21,389 nucleotides of DNA from DASWUZ01 sp036401375 (GTDB lineage: Bacteria > Acidobacteriota > Terriglobia > Terriglobales > Acidobacteriaceae): the NCBI GenBank assembly GCA_036401375.1, contig DASWVB010000021.1, positions 1 through 21,389 of the forward strand, in the 5' to 3' direction. Positions 7,493-13,661 of this stretch are shown piece by piece. Within the stretch, counting starts at the first letter, position 1, and each line of letters opens with the position of its first letter. A program made the translations under genes and the position numbers. The notes under the pieces are model-generated. The model was given only the letters and a program-made list of their open reading frames with translations, was not told the origin of the DNA and did no database searches.

Positions 7493-8042
7493 AGACCAGG
7501 CTATGCACTGATCTGGCGGGCCTCTTGTCTTCGCTCACGATCAGTTTGAAAGGCCCTGTCTTCGCATCGAGCGGCTTGCCATTCATCGCATCCGCCACGA
7601 TCACCTGACCGGGATGGAACTCTGGATCGACCTCCGCCAGCGCAAGCACCGCTTTATAGCCGTCCGAGCCGCTCGCGACCACGTAGTCCGAAAGGCCCTT
7701 CCCATGCAGGTCTTTGCCTCGGGGAGCACCTACTTTTGCCAGCAGGTCGATCAGCAGTACCCCGGAGTAACTCTCGTCCGCATTGCTATGAGGATTGTGC
7801 ACGGTGACCCTGATCTGAGGCATAGCCGCCAGTTCATCGACAGTAAACGCCATCGATTCGCGCCCGCTTGTCGGCCCATTCGACGGCCCGCCCGATGTTA
7901 AGAGTCGCAGCACGAGCTTATTCGAAGCCGGCGCAGGCGCGGGAGCGGGCGCAGACTGCTGACCCCCCGCATATTGAGCGGGCGCAGCGACAACGAGAGC
8001 CATTGCCACGATGCGAAACGATCCGAAGACAACACGCTTCAT
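7467..8042 (-). CDS. Exported molybdopterin-binding-fold protein (PF00174-like)
   Basis: 191 residues. A signal peptide (MKRVVFGSFRIVAMALVVAAPA...) is followed by a Pro/Ala linker (APAPAPAPAS) and a single domain resembling the sulfite-oxidase-type molybdopterin-binding fold: FTVDELAAMPQIRVTV, YSGVLLIDLLAKVGAP, GSDGYKAVLALAEVDPEF, GPFKLIVSEDKRPARSV. The protein has no cysteine, so the usual Mo-coordinating Cys of sulfite oxidases is absent; it may not hold molybdenum, and many such single-domain proteins have no known activity. ATG at 8042 is chosen because the signal peptide begins there; the longer frame upstream on this strand is the shadow of nuoI. Its 3' end overlaps the convergent exported-protein gene, and its 5' end is 36 bp from the divergent nuoI. 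Confidence 0.82.
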   Translation of the reverse strand: MKRVVFGSFRIVAMALVVAAPAQYAGGQQSAPAPAPAPASNKLVLRLLTSGGPSNGPTSGRESMAFTVDELAAMPQIRVTVHNPHSNADESYSGVLLIDLLAKVGAPRGKDLHGKGLSDYVVASGSDGYKAVLALAEVDPEFHPGQVIVADAMNGKPLDAKTGPFKLIVSEDKRPARSVHSLVSIEVRSAE

Positions 8043-8066
8043 CGCATGACCTCTTGCAGGGCATCG

Positions 8067-8072
8067 TATACT
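8067..8072 (+). promoter_or_regulatory. Possible -10 box for a leaderless nuoI transcript
   Basis: TATACT (8067-8072) ends 6 nt before the nuoI ATG at 8079, so transcription would start at or next to the A of the ATG. No Shine-Dalgarno sequence is visible there. A matching -35 box is not seen (GCATGA at the 17-bp position), so this is tentative. The gap to the divergent gene is only 36 bp. Confidence 0.3.
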
Positions 8073-8078
8073 ACCTGT

Positions 8079-8573
8079 ATGTCGATCGTGCGCAACATCG
8101 CCGGCGTGGTCAAGGGCATGAGCATCACCTTTGGGGAGATGCTGCAGCCGACCGAGGTAGAGAACTACCCCGACGGACCCGGGCCCACTCGAGGAGCGAT
8201 GCTGCAAGAGCGCTTCCGCGGCGCGCACGTGCTGCAGCGCGACGAAAGCGGCCTGGAGAAGTGCGTCGCCTGCTTCCTGTGCGCGGCAGCCTGTCCCGCG
8301 AATTGTATCTACATTGAGGCGGCGGAGAACACCGCCGAGAAGCGGATCTCGAGCGCCGAGCGCTACGCCGAGGTCTATAACATCGACTACAACCGCTGCA
8401 TCTTCTGCGGCTACTGCGTAGAGGCCTGCCCTACCGACGCCATCACCCACGGGCACGGATTTGAGCTAGCCAGTCTGAACGCCACCAGCCTCATCATGCG
8501 CAAGGAAGACATGCTTGCGCCAGCCGTCGGGATGCCCGGCGCGCTGGCGGCCCACTCCGACTCGGTAAAATAG
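8079..8573 (+). CDS. nuoI: NADH-quinone oxidoreductase subunit I (2x[4Fe-4S])
   Basis: Peripheral-arm subunit of respiratory complex I that carries clusters N6a and N6b and passes electrons towards the quinone site. 164 residues, the normal size. Two ferredoxin motifs are intact: Cys62, Cys65, Cys68 with Cys72-Pro, and Cys107, Cys110, Cys113 with Cys117-Pro. The last Cys of each motif ligates the partner cluster. Flanking residues (RFRGAHVLQRDESGLEKC; YNIDYNRCIFCGYCVEACPTDAI) are typical of NuoI rather than of a free ferredoxin. ATG 8079 is chosen because homology starts there; the upstream in-frame ATG-type starts lie in the antisense of the neighbouring gene. It stands alone, with no other nuo gene in the window. 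Confidence 0.93.
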   Translation: MSIVRNIAGVVKGMSITFGEMLQPTEVENYPDGPGPTRGAMLQERFRGAHVLQRDESGLEKCVACFLCAAACPANCIYIEAAENTAEKRISSAERYAEVYNIDYNRCIFCGYCVEACPTDAITHGHGFELASLNATSLIMRKEDMLAPAVGMPGALAAHSDSVK

Positions 8574-8683
8574 CTGCTGCCGCGGTCCTGACGCTTCTTC
8601 CTGATCCTGACTATTGCTGAGCTGTATACGAGGCGGGTGGGCCATGGCGCCTGCTCGCCCACTGCGCGAGAGACTGAGGTCCT

Positions 8684-11600
8684 ATGTCTGATCTATTGAA
8701 GATTCTGCAAGAGCGCGTGATCGTCTATGACGGTGCGATGGGCACCAGCATCCAGACGCACGCACCATCGGTCGACGACTACTGGGCCAAGGAGGGCTGC
8801 AACGAGCTGCTGGTCCTCAGCCGTCCCGACGTTATCCGCCACATCCACTCCAGCTACCTCGAAGCAGGCGCAGATGTGATCGAGACCGACAGCTTCGGTT
8901 CAAGCCGCATCGTGCTCGACGAGTATCAGATCGGCGATCGTACCCGCGAGTTGAACATTGCCGCCGCCCGCCTGGCCAAAGATGTGGCGCAGCAATACTC
9001 CACTAAAGAGAAGCCGCGCTTCGTCGCCGGCTCCATCGGCCCGACCACCAAGCTCCCCTCGCTGGGCCATATCGGGTATGACGCAATGGCTGTTACGTAT
9101 CGCGAGCAGATCGAGGCGCTGATCGAGGGCGGCGTCGATATCCTGCTGATCGAGACGTCACAAGACCTGCTACAGGCCAAGATCGCGCTCGCCGCCTGTG
9201 AGGACGCGATGCACACCATGGGCCGCCGACTTCCCGTGCAGATGCAGGTCACCCTTGAGGCGACCGGCACCATGCTGCTCGGCTCCGAGATCGGCGCGGC
9301 GCTGGCCGTGCTCGAGTGCTTCTTTCCCGATATCGTTGGCCTCAACTGCGCTACCGGGCCAGCGGAGATGAACGACGCCGTTCGCTTCCTCTGCCAGAAT
9401 GCGACTCGCCCCGTCAGCGTATTACCTAACGCCGGGCTGCCGCAGAACGTCGGCGGACGCGCGGTCTATACTCTCACCCCTGCCGAGCTCGCCGCCTATC
9501 AGCGGCGCTTTGTGCTCGAGTATGGGGTGCAGGTCGTGGGTGGCTGCTGCGGCACCACGCCTGAGCATATCCGCGCCGTGGTTGAGGCCGTCCGAGACGC
9601 AACGCCTGCGCCCCGCAACGTTAAGCCGCAGAGTGTAGCCGCCAGCGCCTTCACCGTCGTGCCCCTCGAGGTCGACGGCCAGCCGGTCATCGTCGCCGAA
9701 GAGATGAACACCACCACCCGCGTCGAACACTTCAAGAACATGGTGCGCGAGGGCGACTACGACGGCATTCTCACGCTTTCCAAGCGACTCGGTGCGGAGG
9801 GCTCGCAGATGCTGGACATCTGCTGCGCCGTCGTCGGCGAAGATGAAAAGACCTACATGAACGGCGTGCTCGAGAAGATTGCCACGCGCGTGCAGTCGCC
9901 AATCCTGGTCGATTCGACCGAAGCGGACGTGATCGAAGAGGCGCTGAAGCGTATTCCGGGCAAGCCACTGATCAACTCCATCAACCTCGAAGACGGCGAG
10001 AAGCGCACCTCGAAGGTGCTGCCGATGGCCCGCCGTTACGGCGCGGCCGTGATCGCGCTCACGATCGACGAAGAGGGTATGGCGCTGACCGCCGACCGCA
10101 AAGTCGCCGTTGCCAAACGTATCTTCGAGCTAGCTACTAAGAAATACGGCCTGCGCGGCCAGGACATCATCTTCGATGCGCTCACACTGCCGATCTCGAC
10201 CGGTCAGGAGGACTATCGCTCCGCGGGAATGGAGACGCTCGAGGCCGTGCGGCGCATCAAGCTCGAGCTGCCCGAGGCGAAGACGATCCTCGGCGTCAGT
10301 AACATCTCCTTCGGGTTGAATGCGTACGCGCGCCGCGTCCTCAATAGCGTCTTCTTAAAAGAAGCCGTCGATCGCGGTCTCGACGCTGCCATCGTCAACT
10401 ACTCGAAGATCTATCCGCTCTACAAAATTCCTGAAGTCGAGGTGGAACTGGCGCGCAAGCTGATCTTCAGGACGGTCGACTCGGAGCAGGACCCGCTGCA
10501 GATCTACATGCAATACTTCACCGGCCTGCAGCGCGGCGGCGGCGTGCAGGAGGAAGAGGTCTTCGCCGAGGCCTTGACCGACGAAGACAAGCTCAAGCAG
10601 CTCATCATCCGCGGCGAACGCACCATAGGCCTCGGTGCTGACAAATTAAATCTGGAACAGGTGATCGAGTCCGCCTTGGAGCGGTACACGCCGCTGGAGC
10701 TGATCAACACAGTGCTGCTCGATGGCATGAAGACGGTAGGAGAGCTGTTTGGTGCGCGCAAGATGCAGCTTCCGTCCGTGCTCGACTCAGCGTCGGTGAT
10801 GAAAGCCTCCGTCGCATATCTCGAGCCGCGTATGGAGCGGGTAGAAGGCACACAGAAGGCCACTATCGTGCTCGCAACGGTAAAGGGCGATGTGCACGAC
10901 ATCGGTAAAAATCTCGTCGACATCATTCTCTCAAACAACGGCTACAAGGTAGTAAACCTCGGCATCAAGCAGCCCTCGGACTCCATCATCAAGGCAGCGC
11001 AGGAGCACAAGGCAGACGCAATCGGACTAAGCGGATTGCTCGTCAAATCCACCCTGGAGATGAAGTACGTCATCCAGGATCTGGAGCGCATGGCGCTGGC
11101 GTATCCGGTGATATGCGGCGGCGCGGCCTTGACTCGCAAGTACGTCGAGGACGATCTGCGCAAGGAGTACTCCTCCGCGGTCTTTTATGCCGAAGATGCC
11201 TTTGCAGGTCTTCACGTCATGAGCGATCTTGCGGCTGGCGAGGGTGAGGCGCGCGAACGCCGGCTTTCTGAGGGTCGAACTGTAAAGGTATTCGCGAGGG
11301 CCGTCGCCGTGGAACCATCCGCGCCCCTCGCTGCCGAGGTATTCACACGTTCGAGCGTCGTGCAGGATGTAGCTGAAATTCCATCCGTTCCCTGCTTCGG
11401 GCCTCGGGTCAAAAGAGATTTCGATCTCGATGAAGTCTTCAGTTACATCAACGAGACCGCGCTGTTCAAGAATCAGTGGCAACTAAAAACTGCCTCCGCA
11501 ACCGATTACGTGCGGCTGGTCGAAGAAAAGTATCGGCCCGTGCTCAACCAGCTTAAGGCAGAGATCAAGGCCAAGAACTGGTTTGAGCCGAAGACTGTGT

Positions 11601-12169
11601 ACGGCTTCTATCCCTGCAATAGCGATGGAAACGATCTCGTCGTCTATGAGCCCGCCGATCACAGAAAAGAGCGCTTGCGAATCACATTCCCACGACAACG
11701 CGAAGGCCGTCTTCTCTCCATCGCCGACTTCTTCGCACCCAAGAGCGCGGGGCGCACGGACGTTGTAGGCTTCTCTGTCGTGACTATCGGCGACCGTGCC
11801 AGCGAAGAGACGAAGGTACTCTTCGACTCCGGCGACTTCACTCGATATCTCTACGTCCACGGGCTCAGCGTCGAGACAGCCGAGGCACTCGCCGAGCTCG
11901 TCCACAAACAGGTCCGCGCAGAGATGGGTATCGACGCAGAAGACGCTCCCCGGGTCACAGATCTCTTTCATCAGAAGTATCGCGGATCGCGCTACTCCTT
12001 CGGCTACCCCGCTTGCCCGAATCTTGAGGACCAGGCCAAGATATTTGAGTTGCTCGAGCCTGAGAAGAACATTGGCGTGCGGCTTACGGAGCAGTTTCAT
12101 CTGGAACCGGAGCAGAGCACCAACGCCATTGTCGTGCATCATCCTCAAGCTAAGTATTTTGTGGTCTAG
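8684..12169 (+). CDS. metH: Cobalamin-dependent methionine synthase
   Basis: Transfers the methyl group of 5-methyl-tetrahydrofolate to homocysteine through methylcobalamin. 1161 residues with all modules. Homocysteine domain (1-about 310): YDGAMGTSIQ and zinc ligands Cys222, Cys288 and Cys289 in GLNCATGP and VGGCCGTTPEH. Pterin domain (about 335-600): DSTEADVIEEAL, INSINLEDGE, GVSNISFGLNAYARRVLN. Cap and B12 domains (about 640-870): DVHDIGKN with the cobalt-ligand His738, SGLLVKST, GGAAL. SAM-binding reactivation domain (about 900-1161): YGFYPCNSDGND, RGSRYSFGYPACP. The pterin domain has LDICC where E. coli MetH has DINMDE; this form matches the actinobacterial-type MetH class I know. ATG 8684 follows TGAGGT at 8675-8680. 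No metF or riboswitch adjoins. Apparently monocistronic. Confidence 0.97.
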   Translation: MSDLLKILQERVIVYDGAMGTSIQTHAPSVDDYWAKEGCNELLVLSRPDVIRHIHSSYLEAGADVIETDSFGSSRIVLDEYQIGDRTRELNIAAARLAKDVAQQYSTKEKPRFVAGSIGPTTKLPSLGHIGYDAMAVTYREQIEALIEGGVDILLIETSQDLLQAKIALAACEDAMHTMGRRLPVQMQVTLEATGTMLLGSEIGAALAVLECFFPDIVGLNCATGPAEMNDAVRFLCQNATRPVSVLPNAGLPQNVGGRAVYTLTPAELAAYQRRFVLEYGVQVVGGCCGTTPEHIRAVVEAVRDATPAPRNVKPQSVAASAFTVVPLEVDGQPVIVAEEMNTTTRVEHFKNMVREGDYDGILTLSKRLGAEGSQMLDICCAVVGEDEKTYMNGVLEKIATRVQSPILVDSTEADVIEEALKRIPGKPLINSINLEDGEKRTSKVLPMARRYGAAVIALTIDEEGMALTADRKVAVAKRIFELATKKYGLRGQDIIFDALTLPISTGQEDYRSAGMETLEAVRRIKLELPEAKTILGVSNISFGLNAYARRVLNSVFLKEAVDRGLDAAIVNYSKIYPLYKIPEVEVELARKLIFRTVDSEQDPLQIYMQYFTGLQRGGGVQEEEVFAEALTDEDKLKQLIIRGERTIGLGADKLNLEQVIESALERYTPLELINTVLLDGMKTVGELFGARKMQLPSVLDSASVMKASVAYLEPRMERVEGTQKATIVLATVKGDVHDIGKNLVDIILSNNGYKVVNLGIKQPSDSIIKAAQEHKADAIGLSGLLVKSTLEMKYVIQDLERMALAYPVICGGAALTRKYVEDDLRKEYSSAVFYAEDAFAGLHVMSDLAAGEGEARERRLSEGRTVKVFARAVAVEPSAPLAAEVFTRSSVVQDVAEIPSVPCFGPRVKRDFDLDEVFSYINETALFKNQWQLKTASATDYVRLVEEKYRPVLNQLKAEIKAKNWFEPKTVYGFYPCNSDGNDLVVYEPADHRKERLRITFPRQREGRLLSIADFFAPKSAGRTDVVGFSVVTIGDRASEETKVLFDSGDFTRYLYVHGLSVETAEALAELVHKQVRAEMGIDAEDAPRVTDLFHQKYRGSRYSFGYPACPNLEDQAKIFELLEPEKNIGVRLTEQFHLEPEQSTNAIVVHHPQAKYFVV

Positions 12170-12335
12170 CGCCGAAGGGGTTCGCCGTCTGCCCGGCATG
12201 GCTTATAGGTAGATCAAACGGCCCTCCCGCGCTGCACCTCAAGCGTTCCTCTGCACGATGAACGGATACTCGTGCTAACGACTATCTTCACAGTGAAGAC
12301 CCTTCATCTGGAATACTGGATCATAGGTTGGATTT

Positions 12336-12365
12336 ACGGCGGCGACCCCCAGAGGTTGCCGCCGT
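12336..12365 (+). terminator. Strong stem-loop with T-tract in the leader of the glucosaminidase gene
   Basis: ACGGCGGCGACC (12336-12347) pairs with GGTTGCCGCCGT (12354-12365) with one G-U wobble: a 12-bp stem with a 6-nt loop, followed by TTT. It looks like an intrinsic terminator, 167 nt downstream of metH, but it also lies only 9 nt upstream of the ribosome binding site (AGGAG, 12375-12379) of the next gene. It may end metH transcription or attenuate the lysis-like cassette. The rest of the 12170-12384 gap holds no gene that I can see. Confidence 0.65.
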
Positions 12366-12384
12366 TTTCATTTCAGGAGCATAC

Positions 12385-12846
12385 ATGGGCCAGGTTCAGG
12401 ACGACTTTCTCCGGCGCGCAGCCGCTGCCGCCGCGACGGCCGGGCATCTGTTCCCCGAGTATGCAGCCTGCGAAGCAGCGCTGGAATCAGGTTGGGGCCT
12501 CTCCCACTTGGCCGTTGCCGCAAACAACCTGTTCGGTCAGAAGGAATCGCACACTGCGCCTCCCGGTGCACAGAGTCTGAGCCTGTTCACCCGTGAATAC
12601 CTCGACGGTGTATGGGTCTCAGTACCTGCCAAGTGGGTCAGGTTCCCTGACTGGATTGCATGTTTTCGCGAGCGTATGAACCTGCTTCATCGACTCAGCG
12701 CTACATACCCGCACTACAAGGCTGCCCTAGACGCAGCAACTGGCGAGTCGTTCGTCGAAGAGGTCTCGAAGAGCTGGTCAACGGACCCCGATCGTGCCGG
12801 CAAAGTCATGTCGATACATGATCACCACCGCTCCGCATTCGACTAG
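12385..12846 (+). CDS. GH73-type glucosaminidase (peptidoglycan hydrolase), signal-less
   Basis: Cleaves the peptidoglycan glycan backbone. 153 residues, essentially only the catalytic domain. FPEYAACEAALESGWGLS carries the catalytic Glu (Glu34), then AVAANNLFGQKES, FTREYLDGVWVSVPAKWVRFPDW and a C-terminal YPHYKAALDAA...FVEEVSKSWSTDPDRAGKV, matching FlgJ-C/phage glucosaminidase domains (PF01832). No signal peptide or membrane anchor, as in phage endolysins that need a holin. ATG 12385 is fixed by AGGAG 5 nt upstream; the longer frame would begin inside the preceding hairpin. It heads a row of three short genes on the same strand. A prophage or tailocin endolysin remnant is my favoured reading; a domesticated wall-remodelling enzyme is the alternative. 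Confidence 0.85.
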   Translation: MGQVQDDFLRRAAAAAATAGHLFPEYAACEAALESGWGLSHLAVAANNLFGQKESHTAPPGAQSLSLFTREYLDGVWVSVPAKWVRFPDWIACFRERMNLLHRLSATYPHYKAALDAATGESFVEEVSKSWSTDPDRAGKVMSIHDHHRSAFD

Positions 12847-12877
12847 AACGTACTTCCATTCTCCACGCAATGTGTTA

Positions 12878-12912
12878 AGAGCCGCCGGCCTCCCAAGGGC
12901 CGGTGTAGCTCT
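12878..12912 (+). repeat. Hairpin between the glucosaminidase and the next small gene
   Basis: CCGGCC (12885-12890) pairs with GGCCGG (12898-12903) around a 7-nt loop. An outer stem AGAGC (12878-12882) pairs with GCTCT (12908-12912). It lies in the 106-nt gap of the cassette, about 30 nt upstream of a Shine-Dalgarno sequence. There is no T-tract, so it is more likely a processing or regulatory hairpin than a terminator. Confidence 0.4.
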
Positions 12913-12952
12913 CTTGAGTAAACCGCCACGGGCAAATCAGAGGGAGATTCGA

Positions 12953-13297
12953 ATGTCATTCAGCAGCGTGTTCAAAGGTATCGGTCATGGGATCAAGGTC
13001 GTGTTCGCAGGCGCAGCACACGGGTTTGTCGCATTATTCGGCAGCGATGTGGCAAAACAGTTTGCCGCTGCGTCGATTGCCCTTCTCAAGTCGGCTATCG
13101 GAGCTATCGTCACCAAGGTAGTCGGTGAGCTTGCCACCTCCGACCTCTCATCCAACGCCAAGCGTGAGGAGGCCGTGGTGCAGATCCTCGCCTTTGCCGC
13201 TCAGCAGGGAATCACGGTTGCGGAGTCTGAAGTCCGCATGTTGATCGAGATCGCCGTGCAGTTCGTGAAGGGAAAGCTGACAGTAACTCCGGCCTGA
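12953..13297 (+). CDS. Small hydrophobic-rich protein, possible holin-like or phage-type protein
   Basis: 114 residues, no domain that I recognise with certainty. The N-terminus FKGIGHGIKVVFAGAAHGFVALFG and the segment FAAASIALLKSAIGAIVTKVVGELA are hydrophobic or amphipathic helices. The C-terminal half (SNAKREEAVVQILAFAAQQGITVAESEVRMLIEIAVQFVKGK) looks helical and soluble. AGGGAG (12941-12946) sits 6 nt before the ATG, so translation is well supported. Similar short proteins with a GIGHGIKKVF-like start occur next to phage lysis genes in my recollection. Position after a signal-less muralytic enzyme would suit a holin or antiholin, but neither helix is a clear transmembrane span. Function open. 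Confidence 0.68.
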   Translation: MSFSSVFKGIGHGIKVVFAGAAHGFVALFGSDVAKQFAAASIALLKSAIGAIVTKVVGELATSDLSSNAKREEAVVQILAFAAQQGITVAESEVRMLIEIAVQFVKGKLTVTPA

Positions 13298-13322
13298 TTA
13301 CCGGATGTTCCACGAGGTTACG

Positions 13323-13568
13323 ATGATCATCAGCCTTACTCCGCAAGAGTTCCAAGTCAAGCTGGAAGCTTTGCGCGCCAAAAACCCGAAGCTTGTAGAG
13401 AACGGCAACGCGGGCATGCTTTCAAACAGCGATGTCACCCTGGGCTACTCCTACGACGGCGCCAGTTCGCTCCGCGTCACCGTACTGCAGAAGCATAGTT
13501 TTCGCGCAAAGCTCGCAAGCGCCGGTACCATCGACAAAAGTATCGCCGTTATCTTCGCCACATTGTAG
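13323..13568 (+). CDS. Small protein of unknown function in the lysis-like cassette
   Basis: 81 residues from ATG 13323 (GAGGT at 13314-13318), or 87 from ATG 13305, which lies only 7 nt after the previous stop. Sequence begins with a helix (LTPQEFQVKLEALRAKNP) and ends in beta-like strands (DVTLGYSYDGASSLRVTVLQKH, SIAVIFATL); no cysteine, no membrane segment, no known motif. The short spacing suggests an operon with the two genes before it. The last codons and the stop lie inside the left arm of a perfect hairpin (13556-13585). Confidence 0.6.
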   Translation: MIISLTPQEFQVKLEALRAKNPKLVENGNAGMLSNSDVTLGYSYDGASSLRVTVLQKHSFRAKLASAGTIDKSIAVIFATL

Positions 13569-13585
13569 CTGGAAACAATGTGGCG
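13556..13585. repeat. Perfect 11-bp hairpin over the stop codon of the last cassette gene
   Basis: CGCCACATTGT (13556-13566) and ACAATGTGGCG (13575-13585) are exact inverted copies with an 8-nt loop. It sits between two convergent transcription units (plus cassette, minus glucan-synthase gene) and probably helps end one or both transcripts. No T-tract follows directly on the plus strand. Confidence 0.65.
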
Positions 13586-13602
13586 GGACTCAGGCCGCCT
13601 TT
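13582..13602 (+). terminator. Short GC hairpin with TTT, overlapping the preceding stem
   Basis: GGCGG (13582-13586) pairs with CCGCC (13595-13599) around GGACTCAG-type loop sequence and is followed by TTT (13600-13602). It shares 13582-13585 with the right arm of the 11-bp hairpin, so the two structures exclude each other. Probably the terminator of the plus-strand cassette. Confidence 0.4.
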
Positions 13603-13661
13603 GCACCTGACCTCGCGGCCTGGGTTTGCTCTCGCCACTCTTGTTGTTTGTGGCCCGTCGC

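Noticed and set aside
7974..8078. Longer start for nuoI.
   Set aside because: The extra residues are antisense to the signal peptide of the divergent gene and have no NuoI similarity.
8640..8683. GCCCACTGC before metH, reminiscent of a B12-riboswitch box.
   Set aside because: Only 110 nt separate nuoI from metH and none of the other conserved riboswitch elements is present.
9690..9850. MetH pterin domain lacks the usual GERTN and DVN-type signatures (has EEMNTTT and LDICC).
   Set aside because: This matches the actinobacterial-type MetH class as I know it (LMDVC..., LTFPI/LTLPI STG, SNISFGLN); all modules are intact, so it is a known variant.
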